Source: an uncultured Chlamydiae bacterium (GTDB taxonomy: Bacteria; Chlamydiota; Chlamydiia; Chlamydiales; Rhabdochlamydiaceae). From it: a DNA stretch of 25,532 nucleotides. This document shows, one piece after another, positions 7,019-14,488 of this stretch. The DNA lies in the NCBI GenBank assembly GCA_945957075.1, contig CAMFJP010000002.1:1-25532 (forward strand), in the 5' to 3' direction. Numbering within the stretch: the stretch's first letter is position 1; every line of letters begins with the position of its first letter. A program made the position numbers and the translations under genes. The notes beneath the pieces were generated by a model, which was not told where the DNA came from, made no database searches, and saw only the letters and a program-made list of their open reading frames with translations.

Positions 7019-8219
7019 AAAACCCCCTCTTCCCTACCTTTATCTTAAAAGTTCCACTGACAAGCTTTCCTATTTCCAAGGCTGGATCGAGCACTTTTTC
7101 AGAATTAATCGTAACCCCCCCTCCCTGAATCAAACGTCTTACATCTCCCTTGCTTTTATCTTTAAGCAAACAGAAACAAAGCGTAAGCAGTGTCAATCCA
7201 TTAAGCTCCAGACCAATAGAAGAAAGGGCAACCGGAATAAATTCAATCAACGAATCATCCCTTGATTGGACCTGTTTATAAAAATAAATGCGACTATCTT
7301 CTGCAGCAGAAACTCCATGAAATTGCTTTACAATATCATAAGCTAGCTCTTTTTTCACTTCCATCGGATTGTGTTTAATATCTTCCGTTAAAGAAGCTCT
7401 TTGTTCTTCTGAAAATGTACTCACAAGACGGACGTATTCCTCAATTAATGCATCAGGGATGGACATAACTTTTCCATACATATTCTGAGGATCTTCTGTA
7501 AGACCGATGTAATTATTCAAGGACTTGCTCATCTTATGATGCCCATCTGTACCCCGCAAAATAGGAACGCAAGCGACAATTTGGGGCGTTTTTTGATGCG
7601 CGCTTTGAATATCACGGCCCATAAGACAGTTAAACAGCTGGTCTCTTCCCCCCATCTCAATATCAGCATCAATCCTTAAAGAATCATAGCCTTGCATGAT
7701 TGGATACAAAAATTCATGAAAATGGATAGGAACTTGATTTTTATAGCGGGTATGAAAATCTTCTCGTTGCAAAAGTTGAGATAGCGTTACAAGAGACATT
7801 AACCCTAATGTATCATCCAAATGCATCCCACTTAGCCACTCGGAATTCCAACGAATCTCTGCTAAATCCACATCTAAAATCTTATTAAGCTGAGCCAAAT
7901 AGGTCTCAGCATTCGCCTTGATCTCTTCCTGACTTAAGGGGGGCCGCATCTTATTTCTTCCGGTAGGATCTCCTATACGAGCTGTAAAATCACCTATAAT
8001 CACAACGACTTTATGCCCATGGTCTTGGAACTGTTTCATAATCTTAAGTGCAACAGCATGACCAAGATGCAAATCGGGTGCTGTGGGGTCAAAGCCCATT
8101 TTAATTCTAAGAGGGACTTGATTTTTATGGCTCCATGCTAATTTTTCCTCTAAACCACCCTCTGGAACAATAATTTCCAAATTTTGCTTAAGTCTTTCAA
8201 GTTCCATTATGTTCAACAT
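6999..8219 (-). CDS. tyrS: Tyrosyl-tRNA synthetase
   Basis: Class I aminoacyl-tRNA synthetase that charges tRNA-Tyr. In 406 residues it shows the HIGH-type motif HLGH (51-54, in FDPTAPDLHLGHAVAL), the KMSKS loop at 229-233, the tyrosine-pocket segment MQGYDSLRIDADIEMGGRDQ, and a C-terminal S4 RNA-binding domain (about 343-400). The length and the PDLHLGH form are typical of the TyrZ-like subgroup rather than E. coli TyrS. The ATG at 8219 has GAGGG upstream. The gene is monocistronic, convergent with hemCD and divergent from the Inc-like gene; its 3' end lies in the 6859-7018 palindrome. Confidence 0.96.
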   Translation of the reverse strand: MLNIMELERLKQNLEIIVPEGGLEEKLAWSHKNQVPLRIKMGFDPTAPDLHLGHAVALKIMKQFQDHGHKVVVIIGDFTARIGDPTGRNKMRPPLSQEEIKANAETYLAQLNKILDVDLAEIRWNSEWLSGMHLDDTLGLMSLVTLSQLLQREDFHTRYKNQVPIHFHEFLYPIMQGYDSLRIDADIEMGGRDQLFNCLMGRDIQSAHQKTPQIVACVPILRGTDGHHKMSKSLNNYIGLTEDPQNMYGKVMSIPDALIEEYVRLVSTFSEEQRASLTEDIKHNPMEVKKELAYDIVKQFHGVSAAEDSRIYFYKQVQSRDDSLIEFIPVALSSIGLELNGLTLLTLCFCLLKDKSKGDVRRLIQGGGVTINSEKVLDPALEIGKLVSGTFKIKVGKRGFYTIYEK

Positions 8220-8265
8220 GAAAACCCTCTAATTATCAATCAGTTAAAAATACACTAATTAAAAC

Positions 8266-8294
8266 TTTAAAAAAAATTAAATATATACTATAAT
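8266..8294 (+). promoter_or_regulatory. Candidate promoter of the Inc-like gene
   Basis: TTTAAA (8266-8271), 17 bases, then a consensus TATAAT (8289-8294). Transcription would begin near 8301, only about 18 bases before the ATG at 8319, and the leader has no Shine-Dalgarno-like purine run. The surrounding 8220-8318 is strongly AT-rich, as expected between divergent genes. Confidence 0.5.
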
Positions 8295-8318
8295 GTTATT
8301 AAAAAACAATAAAACACT

Positions 8319-9341
8319 ATGCTATACCCATATTACTTTTCTTACGGACCCTCACCCTTTACCATGTATCCTGTGTACCCAATGGTGCAATACCCAGCCC
8401 CCATGCCAACATTTATACCTAATACACCCTTTTCTGAACCTGCTGCGATCCCATTAGATCCTGCTAGGTTAACCAATACCATGGATCTTGGGATTTCCCC
8501 TATTCCTTCTATTACAAGCATTTTTTTTGCACCAAGCTCCTTTAAAGCCGCCGCCGCCGCCCGAAAAGAGGCGATCGCACAAAACAACAAAGAGGCCCTT
8601 GTCGATGCCAATATGCGACTGGCTTTAACTCCCTCCTCAGTCTTATATGCTTTAACGGCGATGGGACTTTTACTCATTAACGCGTTCAGCACAGCAAAAA
8701 TATCTCATCCCGCATTGATCCCCATCTTTGCTGTTTTATCACCAATAGCGCTAGGAGCTGGCATGCTCGTATGCCTTACAGGAGGCCTCTTTGAAGTTGT
8801 GGCGGCCATACGACAAATACGGTTTTTAAATAAGATCTCTTTAAAACACCAAAACGCTGAAGATGCTCTCCAGTTTATAAAAAATAGATTTTTTAGCCCA
8901 ACATCTAAAATACCGCTAGAAAGCCGCATGAAAGATTTAGCTAGAAGGATCGATTATCAAACTGTGATAGAGCTAAAAGCACTAGTCGAAGAGAGCAGCC
9001 CTTGCCCCCTATGTCTTGAACAAGAGCTTGAAATTGCGGTAAAACAGGCAAAGAAAAAGCTAATCATTCACTTTATTGGCCTTGCAGCCATTTTAGTTGC
9101 AGCAAGTGGACTTCTGATATCATTTTTATCCCTATGCCCGCCCCTCATCATTCTTACATTCATTGCCTGCGCTCTCATCTTAGCGGTTGCAAGAGCAGCT
9201 CTTATGAAAGGGTGGCTCCCTTCAGAAGACTGGAGCTTTTCTCTGCAAAAGGCATTCCCATTTTTATTTGTCCGCGATAGAGTCAGCGCCTCTCTTACAA
9301 ATACAGGGCTTTCTCTCACAAACCTTCTGGCTCTTGGTTAG
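8319..9341 (+). CDS. Putative inclusion-membrane-type (Inc-like) protein with two bilobed hydrophobic domains
   Basis: A 340-residue protein I cannot place in a named family. The N-terminus (1-40) is rich in Tyr, Pro and Met and has no signal peptide. Two hairpin-like hydrophobic pairs are evident: about 107-125 with 131-161, and about 248-272 with 275-295, separated by a charged helical stretch (about 165-247) that contains CPLCLEQ. Paired hydrophobic lobes with short turns are the hallmark of chlamydial Inc proteins, which are exported by type III secretion and inserted in the vacuole membrane. This gene is an orphan with its own promoter, and its 3' end overlaps the convergent nifU-like gene by 26 bp. 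The Inc assignment rests on topology and lineage, not on sequence match; an ordinary four-helix inner-membrane protein is the alternative. Confidence 0.6.
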   Translation: MLYPYYFSYGPSPFTMYPVYPMVQYPAPMPTFIPNTPFSEPAAIPLDPARLTNTMDLGISPIPSITSIFFAPSSFKAAAAARKEAIAQNNKEALVDANMRLALTPSSVLYALTAMGLLLINAFSTAKISHPALIPIFAVLSPIALGAGMLVCLTGGLFEVVAAIRQIRFLNKISLKHQNAEDALQFIKNRFFSPTSKIPLESRMKDLARRIDYQTVIELKALVEESSPCPLCLEQELEIAVKQAKKKLIIHFIGLAAILVAASGLLISFLSLCPPLIILTFIACALILAVARAALMKGWLPSEDWSFSLQKAFPFLFVRDRVSASLTNTGLSLTNLLALG

Positions 9342-10041
9342 TCTCTTGACTAGTTGAAGCAAAAAAACTCAGGTCTGGCACAACACGTAATTCATCATGG
9401 ACTTTTGCTTGTAAAATCTGTTGAATCGCATCCAAAGTTGCCCCAGTAGAAGAAGGACATGCAACGCAAGCTCCCTCGTACCCAATTCTCACCTCTAATC
9501 CATCTATAAGGTCTAAAACGCGCACACCTCCAGCATCTAAAGCTATATAGGGAGCAATTTCCACATCGATGACCTCTGTGATAACTGCAACCTGCTTTTC
9601 TTTAGACAAAAGAGCCCAACCAGGATATTTTCTTTTTTCGACGTCAGAAGAGAATACAGGCGATGTGTTTTCCATCGTCGGAATATGACTACATAGCTCA
9701 AGACCCCTTTCTAAAGCAACAAGAACAGCCTGAGAAGAGGCTCCACAATGCTTTTCTAAAAATGCAGCATCCATACATTTAGCATAGGCGTAACTTTTAT
9801 TGATAAGAGTAGAGACCACAGCATTTCCAATCCCTAACAGCTCCGGGCCGCCAAAGGCTGAAAACCGCGCATCTATAATAAACCCGTCAAAGGGGTCTAC
9901 AAGCCAATAAAATGCAATTTTATCACATAAGATCGCATCTTCGCCTAAGGCCTTAATAAAAATTGCCTGGACCTGCTTTGCATCTTCTTCCGTCAGGTTC
10001 CCGCTATAGGAAAGACGATCTATATGCATCTGCCATTTCAT
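9316..10041 (-). CDS. NifU-like protein with degenerate IscU-type N-terminal domain
   Basis: A 241-residue protein with two parts. Residues about 1-120 resemble an IscU-type scaffold, but the glycine-rich loop that normally reads with a cysteine is SAFGGPELLGIGNAVVS here, and the three-cysteine cluster-binding set of IscU is not intact. Residues about 150-225 are a standard NifU C-terminal domain with GYEGACVACPSSTGATL, the CxxC being C192 and C195, able to carry an Fe-S cluster. It overlaps the NifS-like gene upstream by 4 bp and follows gpmA in the same operon; I recall the same gene trio in Chlamydia. It probably acts as a cluster carrier rather than as a full IscU scaffold. The convergent Inc-like gene overlaps its last 26 bp. 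Confidence 0.78.
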   Translation of the reverse strand: MKWQMHIDRLSYSGNLTEEDAKQVQAIFIKALGEDAILCDKIAFYWLVDPFDGFIIDARFSAFGGPELLGIGNAVVSTLINKSYAYAKCMDAAFLEKHCGASSQAVLVALERGLELCSHIPTMENTSPVFSSDVEKRKYPGWALLSKEKQVAVITEVIDVEIAPYIALDAGGVRVLDLIDGLEVRIGYEGACVACPSSTGATLDAIQQILQAKVHDELRVVPDLSFFASTSQETNQEPEGL

Positions 10042-10877
10042 ACAATGGCCTCACTACATTTTGTTAAAACGGCCACACAAGAGGCAACATGATCTACAAC
10101 ATACTCTATATGCGCTAAAGAAAAATCCTCTGGAAAAATAAAAGAGACAGAGCACTCGGAAAACCACCTGTCATAGATCGTCAATGCGTTTTTTGCACTA
10201 AGGGCGTAAATTCCTCTTTTTTCTAACAAGTAAAGAAGAGCCCTAGAAGATACCCCTGGAAAATGCCATACAGAATAATTAGCTAAACGGTCCATATCCT
10301 GAAAGAGTACTGTCGCACCACAACATCGCTCTAACAACCGTCTTTCATATTGCATTCTTAAATACGCGATCTCCAAAGTATCCTGAATACATGGGTAATG
10401 CCCAACATGAGACGTAAATTCTACAGAACGCAAAGGACTTTCAGCAAGCAGCCCCCCTTGAAAAGTAATATAATCCACCTTAGCATCTTTAAGAGGTGAA
10501 AGATCCCCGCACGTGGCATCGACATGAAAAAGCACATTGTGCTTTTTACAGATAGCAGCAAGCTCTTCTACCGGCTGAACAATCCCAGTTAAAGGACAAC
10601 TTAGAGACAGTGTGAAAAGCCCTATTCGTGGAGTAAGCGTTCTCTCTAAAAGATCGGGGGTAACATAAAAGCCATCCTCAAGCCATTTGCGGACACATCC
10701 AAGTCGCACAAGCCTCTCTACCCCAACTTTTAAGGGATCTTGCAGCACCTCTTGTGTTAGCACATGATGTCGTCCAGAAGGACGCATCTTTTCACAAAAA
10801 AGCTCAAAAAACAAATAGTGCATCGCACTAACACCTTTAAGCGATGGGGTAGAATAGCGATTTAAGTAGTAATGCAT
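10038..10877 (-). CDS. Degenerate NifS-like (class V aminotransferase) protein lacking catalytic motifs
   Basis: A 279-residue relative of cysteine desulfurases, about 100 residues short of the usual 380. The N-terminal YYLNRYSTPSL matches the family's opening YLDNNATTPL-type segment, and the core from GIVQPVEELAAIC to VLFHVDATCGD aligns, keeping D120, which contacts the PLP ring nitrogen. Missing are the TSGGTE-type phosphate loop, the His that stacks on PLP (TQEVLQD in its place), the PLP lysine (the expected SAHK segment reads FQGGLLAESPL) and the loop cysteine. It therefore cannot be a normal PLP desulfurase. The frame is open throughout and lies between gpmA (16 bp overlap) and the nifU-like gene (4 bp overlap), so it still seems to be translated. 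It may be a non-catalytic partner or a gene in decay. Confidence 0.72.
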   Translation of the reverse strand: MHYYLNRYSTPSLKGVSAMHYLFFELFCEKMRPSGRHHVLTQEVLQDPLKVGVERLVRLGCVRKWLEDGFYVTPDLLERTLTPRIGLFTLSLSCPLTGIVQPVEELAAICKKHNVLFHVDATCGDLSPLKDAKVDYITFQGGLLAESPLRSVEFTSHVGHYPCIQDTLEIAYLRMQYERRLLERCCGATVLFQDMDRLANYSVWHFPGVSSRALLYLLEKRGIYALSAKNALTIYDRWFSECSVSFIFPEDFSLAHIEYVVDHVASCVAVLTKCSEAIV

Positions 10878-11548
10878 TCTTCTACAAACCTTCCCTCTTC
10901 ATACTTATAAAAAAGAGGTTGACCCGTTGGCAATTCCAAGTTAACCACCTCTTCTTTTGAAAGCCCTTTTAGATACATAATAATGGCACGTAAAGAATTT
11001 CCATGAGCAGAAATCAATACATTTTTTCCAGATTGCAAATGAGGTACAATACGCGCATGAAAATAGGGAAGAGCCCTCGCTGCCGTCATGGCAAGACTTT
11101 CTCCTTCAGGAGGTGCTATATCAAAACTACGTCTCCATATCTGAACCTGATCCTTTCCAAATCGATCCATCGTTTCCTGCTTATTCATCCCCTGTAACTC
11201 CCCATACATTCTTTCGTTTAATTCCCAAGAAACAACGACGGGGATGCACATGCTTTCCGTTTGTTTACTATAAATGTTCTCCCAAGGACTTAAACGATCG
11301 TCGTTTGGATGTAAAATTCTAGGGGTTTTCCCTCCCCTATGCTGACCCATTGCAATCATAGCAGTTGTTTGAGCTCTAATCAGAGAGGAAACGAAAATCA
11401 CATCGATTGGGATCTCTGCAATCGCTTTTCCTGCCTGAACAGCTTCATCTATCCCCTTAACGCTTAGCGGAATATCAACCCACCCTGTAAACAAATTCAA
11501 TCGATTCCATTCAGACTGACCATGACGCATCATAATAAGCTTAGACAT
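10862..11548 (-). CDS. gpmA: 2,3-bisphosphoglycerate-dependent phosphoglycerate mutase
   Basis: Glycolytic enzyme that interconverts 3- and 2-phosphoglycerate through a phosphohistidine. At 228 residues it is of normal size. It has the RHG motif (R8, H9, G10; H9 takes the phosphate), NLFTGWVDIPLS, the acid in WELNERMYGELQG (E109 and E112 region), and the second histidine H182 in SAHGNSLRAI. The ATG at 11548 has AGAGGAAA upstream. It heads an operon with the NifS-like and NifU-like genes and is divergent from the pseudouridine synthase gene. Confidence 0.97.
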   Translation of the reverse strand: MSKLIMMRHGQSEWNRLNLFTGWVDIPLSVKGIDEAVQAGKAIAEIPIDVIFVSSLIRAQTTAMIAMGQHRGGKTPRILHPNDDRLSPWENIYSKQTESMCIPVVVSWELNERMYGELQGMNKQETMDRFGKDQVQIWRRSFDIAPPEGESLAMTAARALPYFHARIVPHLQSGKNVLISAHGNSLRAIIMYLKGLSKEEVVNLELPTGQPLFYKYEEGRFVEECITT

Positions 11549-11618
11549 ACGATTTCCTCTATTAGCCCTGTTTCGAAAGAGGTCTAAAGAATAACATCAA
11601 CCCCCACTGAAGTAAAGC

Positions 11619-11647
11619 TTGCCCTTTTCGTGCACATGTCCTATTCT
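11619..11647 (+). promoter_or_regulatory. Candidate promoter of the pseudouridine synthase operon
   Basis: TTGCCC (11619-11624), 17 bases, TATTCT (11642-11647). It ends 8 bp before the ATG at 11656, so the mRNA would be nearly leaderless; if the start codon or promoter is elsewhere this call falls. The rest of 11549-11655 shows no other clear signal. Confidence 0.28.
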
Positions 11648-11655
11648 GAAGCTCT

Positions 11656-12363
11656 ATGGAAGATAGAAAACGTTTAAGTAAAGCATTGGCAGCCGCTGGA
11701 GTTGCCTCTAGAAGAAAGTGTGAAGAACTTATTTTTGCAGGACGAGTGCAGGTCAATGGCGCGGTTGTCTGTGTCCCTCAGACCCTTGTGTCTTGGGGCA
11801 TAGATACAATTACTGTAGAAGGAAGGGACCTTACTTCAGAAGAAAAAAAAGTATACTACATTCTAAACAAACCAACAGGCTACATTTGTTCTAGTAAACG
11901 CATAGGTTCTAAAAAAATCGTTCTAGACCTATTTGCCGGAATGCAAGAGCGCCTATTTACAGTAGGTCGTTTAGATAGAGATACCTCAGGTCTTATTATC
12001 GTGACAAATGACGGACATTTTGCACAAAAGGTAATTCACCCGTCTGCAAGAGTTCCTAAAGAATATCTTGTCAAAACGCAAAATGAAATTTCTCATGACC
12101 ACCTAGTCGAAATCTCAAAAGGCGCTTTTATAGAAGATACTTGGGTAAAACCCATACGAGTGACAAAAGTGCGCAAAGGAACCTTAAAAATTATTGTAAT
12201 GGAAGGAAAAAAACGTGAGGTCCGCCTTCTTGTGCAACAAGCTGGGCTTGCCATCGAAAGTTTACAGCGCATTCGCATTGGTGCTTTAACTTTAGGGGCC
12301 CTGCCTATCGGAGCCTTCCGCCCTTTATCAGAAAAAGAAAAAACAGCTCTTTTAGCCAGTTGA
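11656..12363 (+). CDS. RsuA/RluB-family pseudouridine synthase
   Basis: RNA-modifying enzyme that turns a specific uridine into pseudouridine, probably in ribosomal RNA. In 235 residues it has an N-terminal S4 domain (about 5-55; LSKALAAAGVASRRKCEELI) and the catalytic domain with GRLDRDTSGLIIVTNDG, in which D107 is the catalytic aspartate, and EGKKREVRLL near the C-terminus, all typical of RsuA, RluB, RluE and RluF. The exact target site cannot be told. The gene is followed by DUF47 after 6 bp and heads the + strand cluster. Confidence 0.93.
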   Translation: MEDRKRLSKALAAAGVASRRKCEELIFAGRVQVNGAVVCVPQTLVSWGIDTITVEGRDLTSEEKKVYYILNKPTGYICSSKRIGSKKIVLDLFAGMQERLFTVGRLDRDTSGLIIVTNDGHFAQKVIHPSARVPKEYLVKTQNEISHDHLVEISKGAFIEDTWVKPIRVTKVRKGTLKIIVMEGKKREVRLLVQQAGLAIESLQRIRIGALTLGALPIGAFRPLSEKEKTALLAS

Positions 12364-12369
12364 TATACC

Positions 12370-13044
12370 ATGTTAACCATTGCTAAACTATTTGGAAAAT
12401 CTCCTTTTGCGCCACTTCAAACCCATATGAACAGGGTCGCAACTTGTATTGAAAAACTTTCTAAACTATTTGAAGCTCTCGCAAAAGAAGATCTAGAAAA
12501 ACTAGAAAGGCTAGTCAAAGAAATTTCCGACCTGGAACATCAAGCAGATATTACAAAAAACGACATTCGCAACCACCTTCCCAAAAGCCTCTTTCTCCCA
12601 ATGGATAGAAGCCACTTTCTTAATATTCTTGCCATTCAAGATAGTATTGCTGACCTTGCAGAAAATATCGGCTTTTTAATCATGCTCAGGCCTAAAGATC
12701 TGGCCACCTCCATTCCAGTTGATGTGCAAAGTCTATACAAAAAGAATGCTCTTGTATTCTGGGATGCCAGACAAGTCATTGCCGAAATCGACGAGCTACT
12801 TGAATCTTCTTTTGGAGGCATTGAAGCGGAAAAAGTCAAAGCAATGGTAGAGCAAACAGCTCACAAAGAGCATGAGGCCGATTGCATGTACAGAAATTGC
12901 ATGCAACAGCTATTCACACAAAATACGGCACAAGATCCAGTTCTTTTTTATCTTTGGATTAAGATTATCGAAGAAATCTCTAATCTATCTCGGATTTCCG
13001 AAAAGCTTGCCAACCGCATCCGCATGGTTTTAGAACTCAAATAA
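12370..13044 (+). CDS. DUF47 (PhoU-like) phosphate transport accessory protein
   Basis: A 224-residue, almost entirely helical protein of the DUF47/TIGR00153 family, related to PhoU. The acidic-histidine segments that bind metal clusters in PhoU-like folds are visible: ISDLEHQADITKNDIRNHL near residues 50-68 and EQTAHKEHEADCMYR near 160-175. The gene sits 10 bp before the PiT transporter gene, the usual arrangement, so the protein probably regulates or couples phosphate uptake through PiT. Its cytoplasmic location is inferred from the lack of membrane helices. Confidence 0.88.
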   Translation: MLTIAKLFGKSPFAPLQTHMNRVATCIEKLSKLFEALAKEDLEKLERLVKEISDLEHQADITKNDIRNHLPKSLFLPMDRSHFLNILAIQDSIADLAENIGFLIMLRPKDLATSIPVDVQSLYKKNALVFWDARQVIAEIDELLESSFGGIEAEKVKAMVEQTAHKEHEADCMYRNCMQQLFTQNTAQDPVLFYLWIKIIEEISNLSRISEKLANRIRMVLELK

Positions 13045-13054
13045 TGCAAGGCAC

Positions 13055-14488
13055 ATGGAAGTAACTAGCGAGTTTCTCTACATTTTGACCCTAATTGTTG
13101 GGTTTTACATGGCATGGAATATTGGAGCCAATGATGTCTCCAATGCAATGGGAACATCCGTTGGGTCTGGCGCACTCTCATTAAAAAAAGCCGTTTTTAT
13201 TGCAGCTATTCTTGAATTTTGTGGAGCCTATTTTGCTGGAAACAACGTATCTGAAACTATACAATCTGGCATCGTTGATCTGCAGATATTCAACACCGAG
13301 CCCCTCTTGCTCGTACTAGGAATGTGCTCTGCCCTTCTTGGAACCGGCGTATGGCTACAAATCGCCTCTTACTTTGGCTGGCCCGTCTCTACAACACACG
13401 CAATCGTTGGAGCCGTTCTTGGATTCGGATTTGTAGCAGCTGGAGGCTCTAGCATTGAATGGCACACAGTAAGCTCCATTGCCCTTAGCTGGATTATTTC
13501 TCCAGCTCTTAGCGGACTGCTTGCTTATGTCATTTTTAGCGTTCTACAAAAAAAAATCCTTTTTGCTATGAATCCAGCAGAAGCCACCAAAAAACTCATG
13601 CCTTTTTTGGTATTTCTCGTATTAGCAACTTTTGTTGTTAGCCTGCTATTCAAAGGACTAGAGCAGCTTCAGTTTTCCGTAGCACAAACAATATGGATTG
13701 CTCTATGCATAGGATCATTTGGCTTTGCACTGACCTACATTATTTTACGAAAATACCCCTTAATTAGCCTTGGATATACGACAAACACCCCCTCGTACAA
13801 CCCTCAAGACGTCATTAGCCTTGAAAAAGCCATTAAGCACTTGCAAAGGATCCACCTTTCTTCTAAAGAGTCTTCTCAAGAAGCGTTAGGAAAAATTTTA
13901 AGCGATATTAAAACCCTTGCCGAGCATGTGCGCCTAGAAAGCTCTTTTTCCGAAAAGGCCTCTGCATACCACAACGTAGAAAAAATGTTTGGATTTCTCC
14001 AAATCTTTACAGCCTGCTTTGTCGCCTTTGCACACGGAGCAAATGATGTTGCCAATGCCATCGGGCCAGTTGCTGCTGTCGTAGACGTCATTAAAAACGG
14101 CACTCTTGCAGCAAGCTGCGCTGTCCCCTCTTGGCTTTTAGCCTTTGGTGGTGCTGGCATCGTCCTTGGCCTTGCTACATGGGGCTGGCGCGTCATCCAA
14201 ACAATCGGCAAAAAAATCACAGAACTAACACCAACCCGCGGCTTTTGCGCTGAATATGGAGCCGCTACAACAATTCTTTTTGCGTCTAAACTAGGCCTTC
14301 CCATCTCTACAACACATTGTCTTGTAGGAGCTGTTTTAGGCGTTGGCCTTGCACGCGGCATGCGCGCCCTAAATCTCAATACATTGAAAGAAATCGCCCT
14401 CTCTTGGGTTGTCACAATTCCAGCTAGCGCTATAGTCAGCATCCTGTTTTTCTATATCCTGAAAGCTTGCTTTTTACATGGGTCTTAA
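13055..14488 (+). CDS. pit: PiT-family inorganic phosphate permease
   Basis: Inner-membrane phosphate symporter, 477 residues. The inverted repeat of the family is clear: GANDVSNAMGTSVGSGA near residue 24 and AHGANDVANAIGPVA in the second half, each followed by a PVSTTHAIVGAVLGFG or PISTTHCLVGAVLGVG copy. A less hydrophobic loop (about 245-310), rich in charge, separates the two halves. Ten or more membrane helices are likely. It is downstream of DUF47, and its end overlaps the glycosyltransferase gene by 11 bp, so all four + strand genes from 11656 may be one operon. Confidence 0.95.
   Translation: MEVTSEFLYILTLIVGFYMAWNIGANDVSNAMGTSVGSGALSLKKAVFIAAILEFCGAYFAGNNVSETIQSGIVDLQIFNTEPLLLVLGMCSALLGTGVWLQIASYFGWPVSTTHAIVGAVLGFGFVAAGGSSIEWHTVSSIALSWIISPALSGLLAYVIFSVLQKKILFAMNPAEATKKLMPFLVFLVLATFVVSLLFKGLEQLQFSVAQTIWIALCIGSFGFALTYIILRKYPLISLGYTTNTPSYNPQDVISLEKAIKHLQRIHLSSKESSQEALGKILSDIKTLAEHVRLESSFSEKASAYHNVEKMFGFLQIFTACFVAFAHGANDVANAIGPVAAVVDVIKNGTLAASCAVPSWLLAFGGAGIVLGLATWGWRVIQTIGKKITELTPTRGFCAEYGAATTILFASKLGLPISTTHCLVGAVLGVGLARGMRALNLNTLKEIALSWVVTIPASAIVSILFFYILKACFLHGS

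Noticed and set aside
10038..10877. Frameshift as the cause of the short NifS-like gene
   Set aside because: The opening and the core align in the same frame, and no alternative frame carries the missing motifs, so an in-frame deletion with substitution fits better.
13876..14442. 188-residue open frame antisense to the phosphate permease gene
   Set aside because: It lies wholly within pit on the other strand, has a basic, low-complexity composition with no family resemblance, and pit has clear motifs on both sides.
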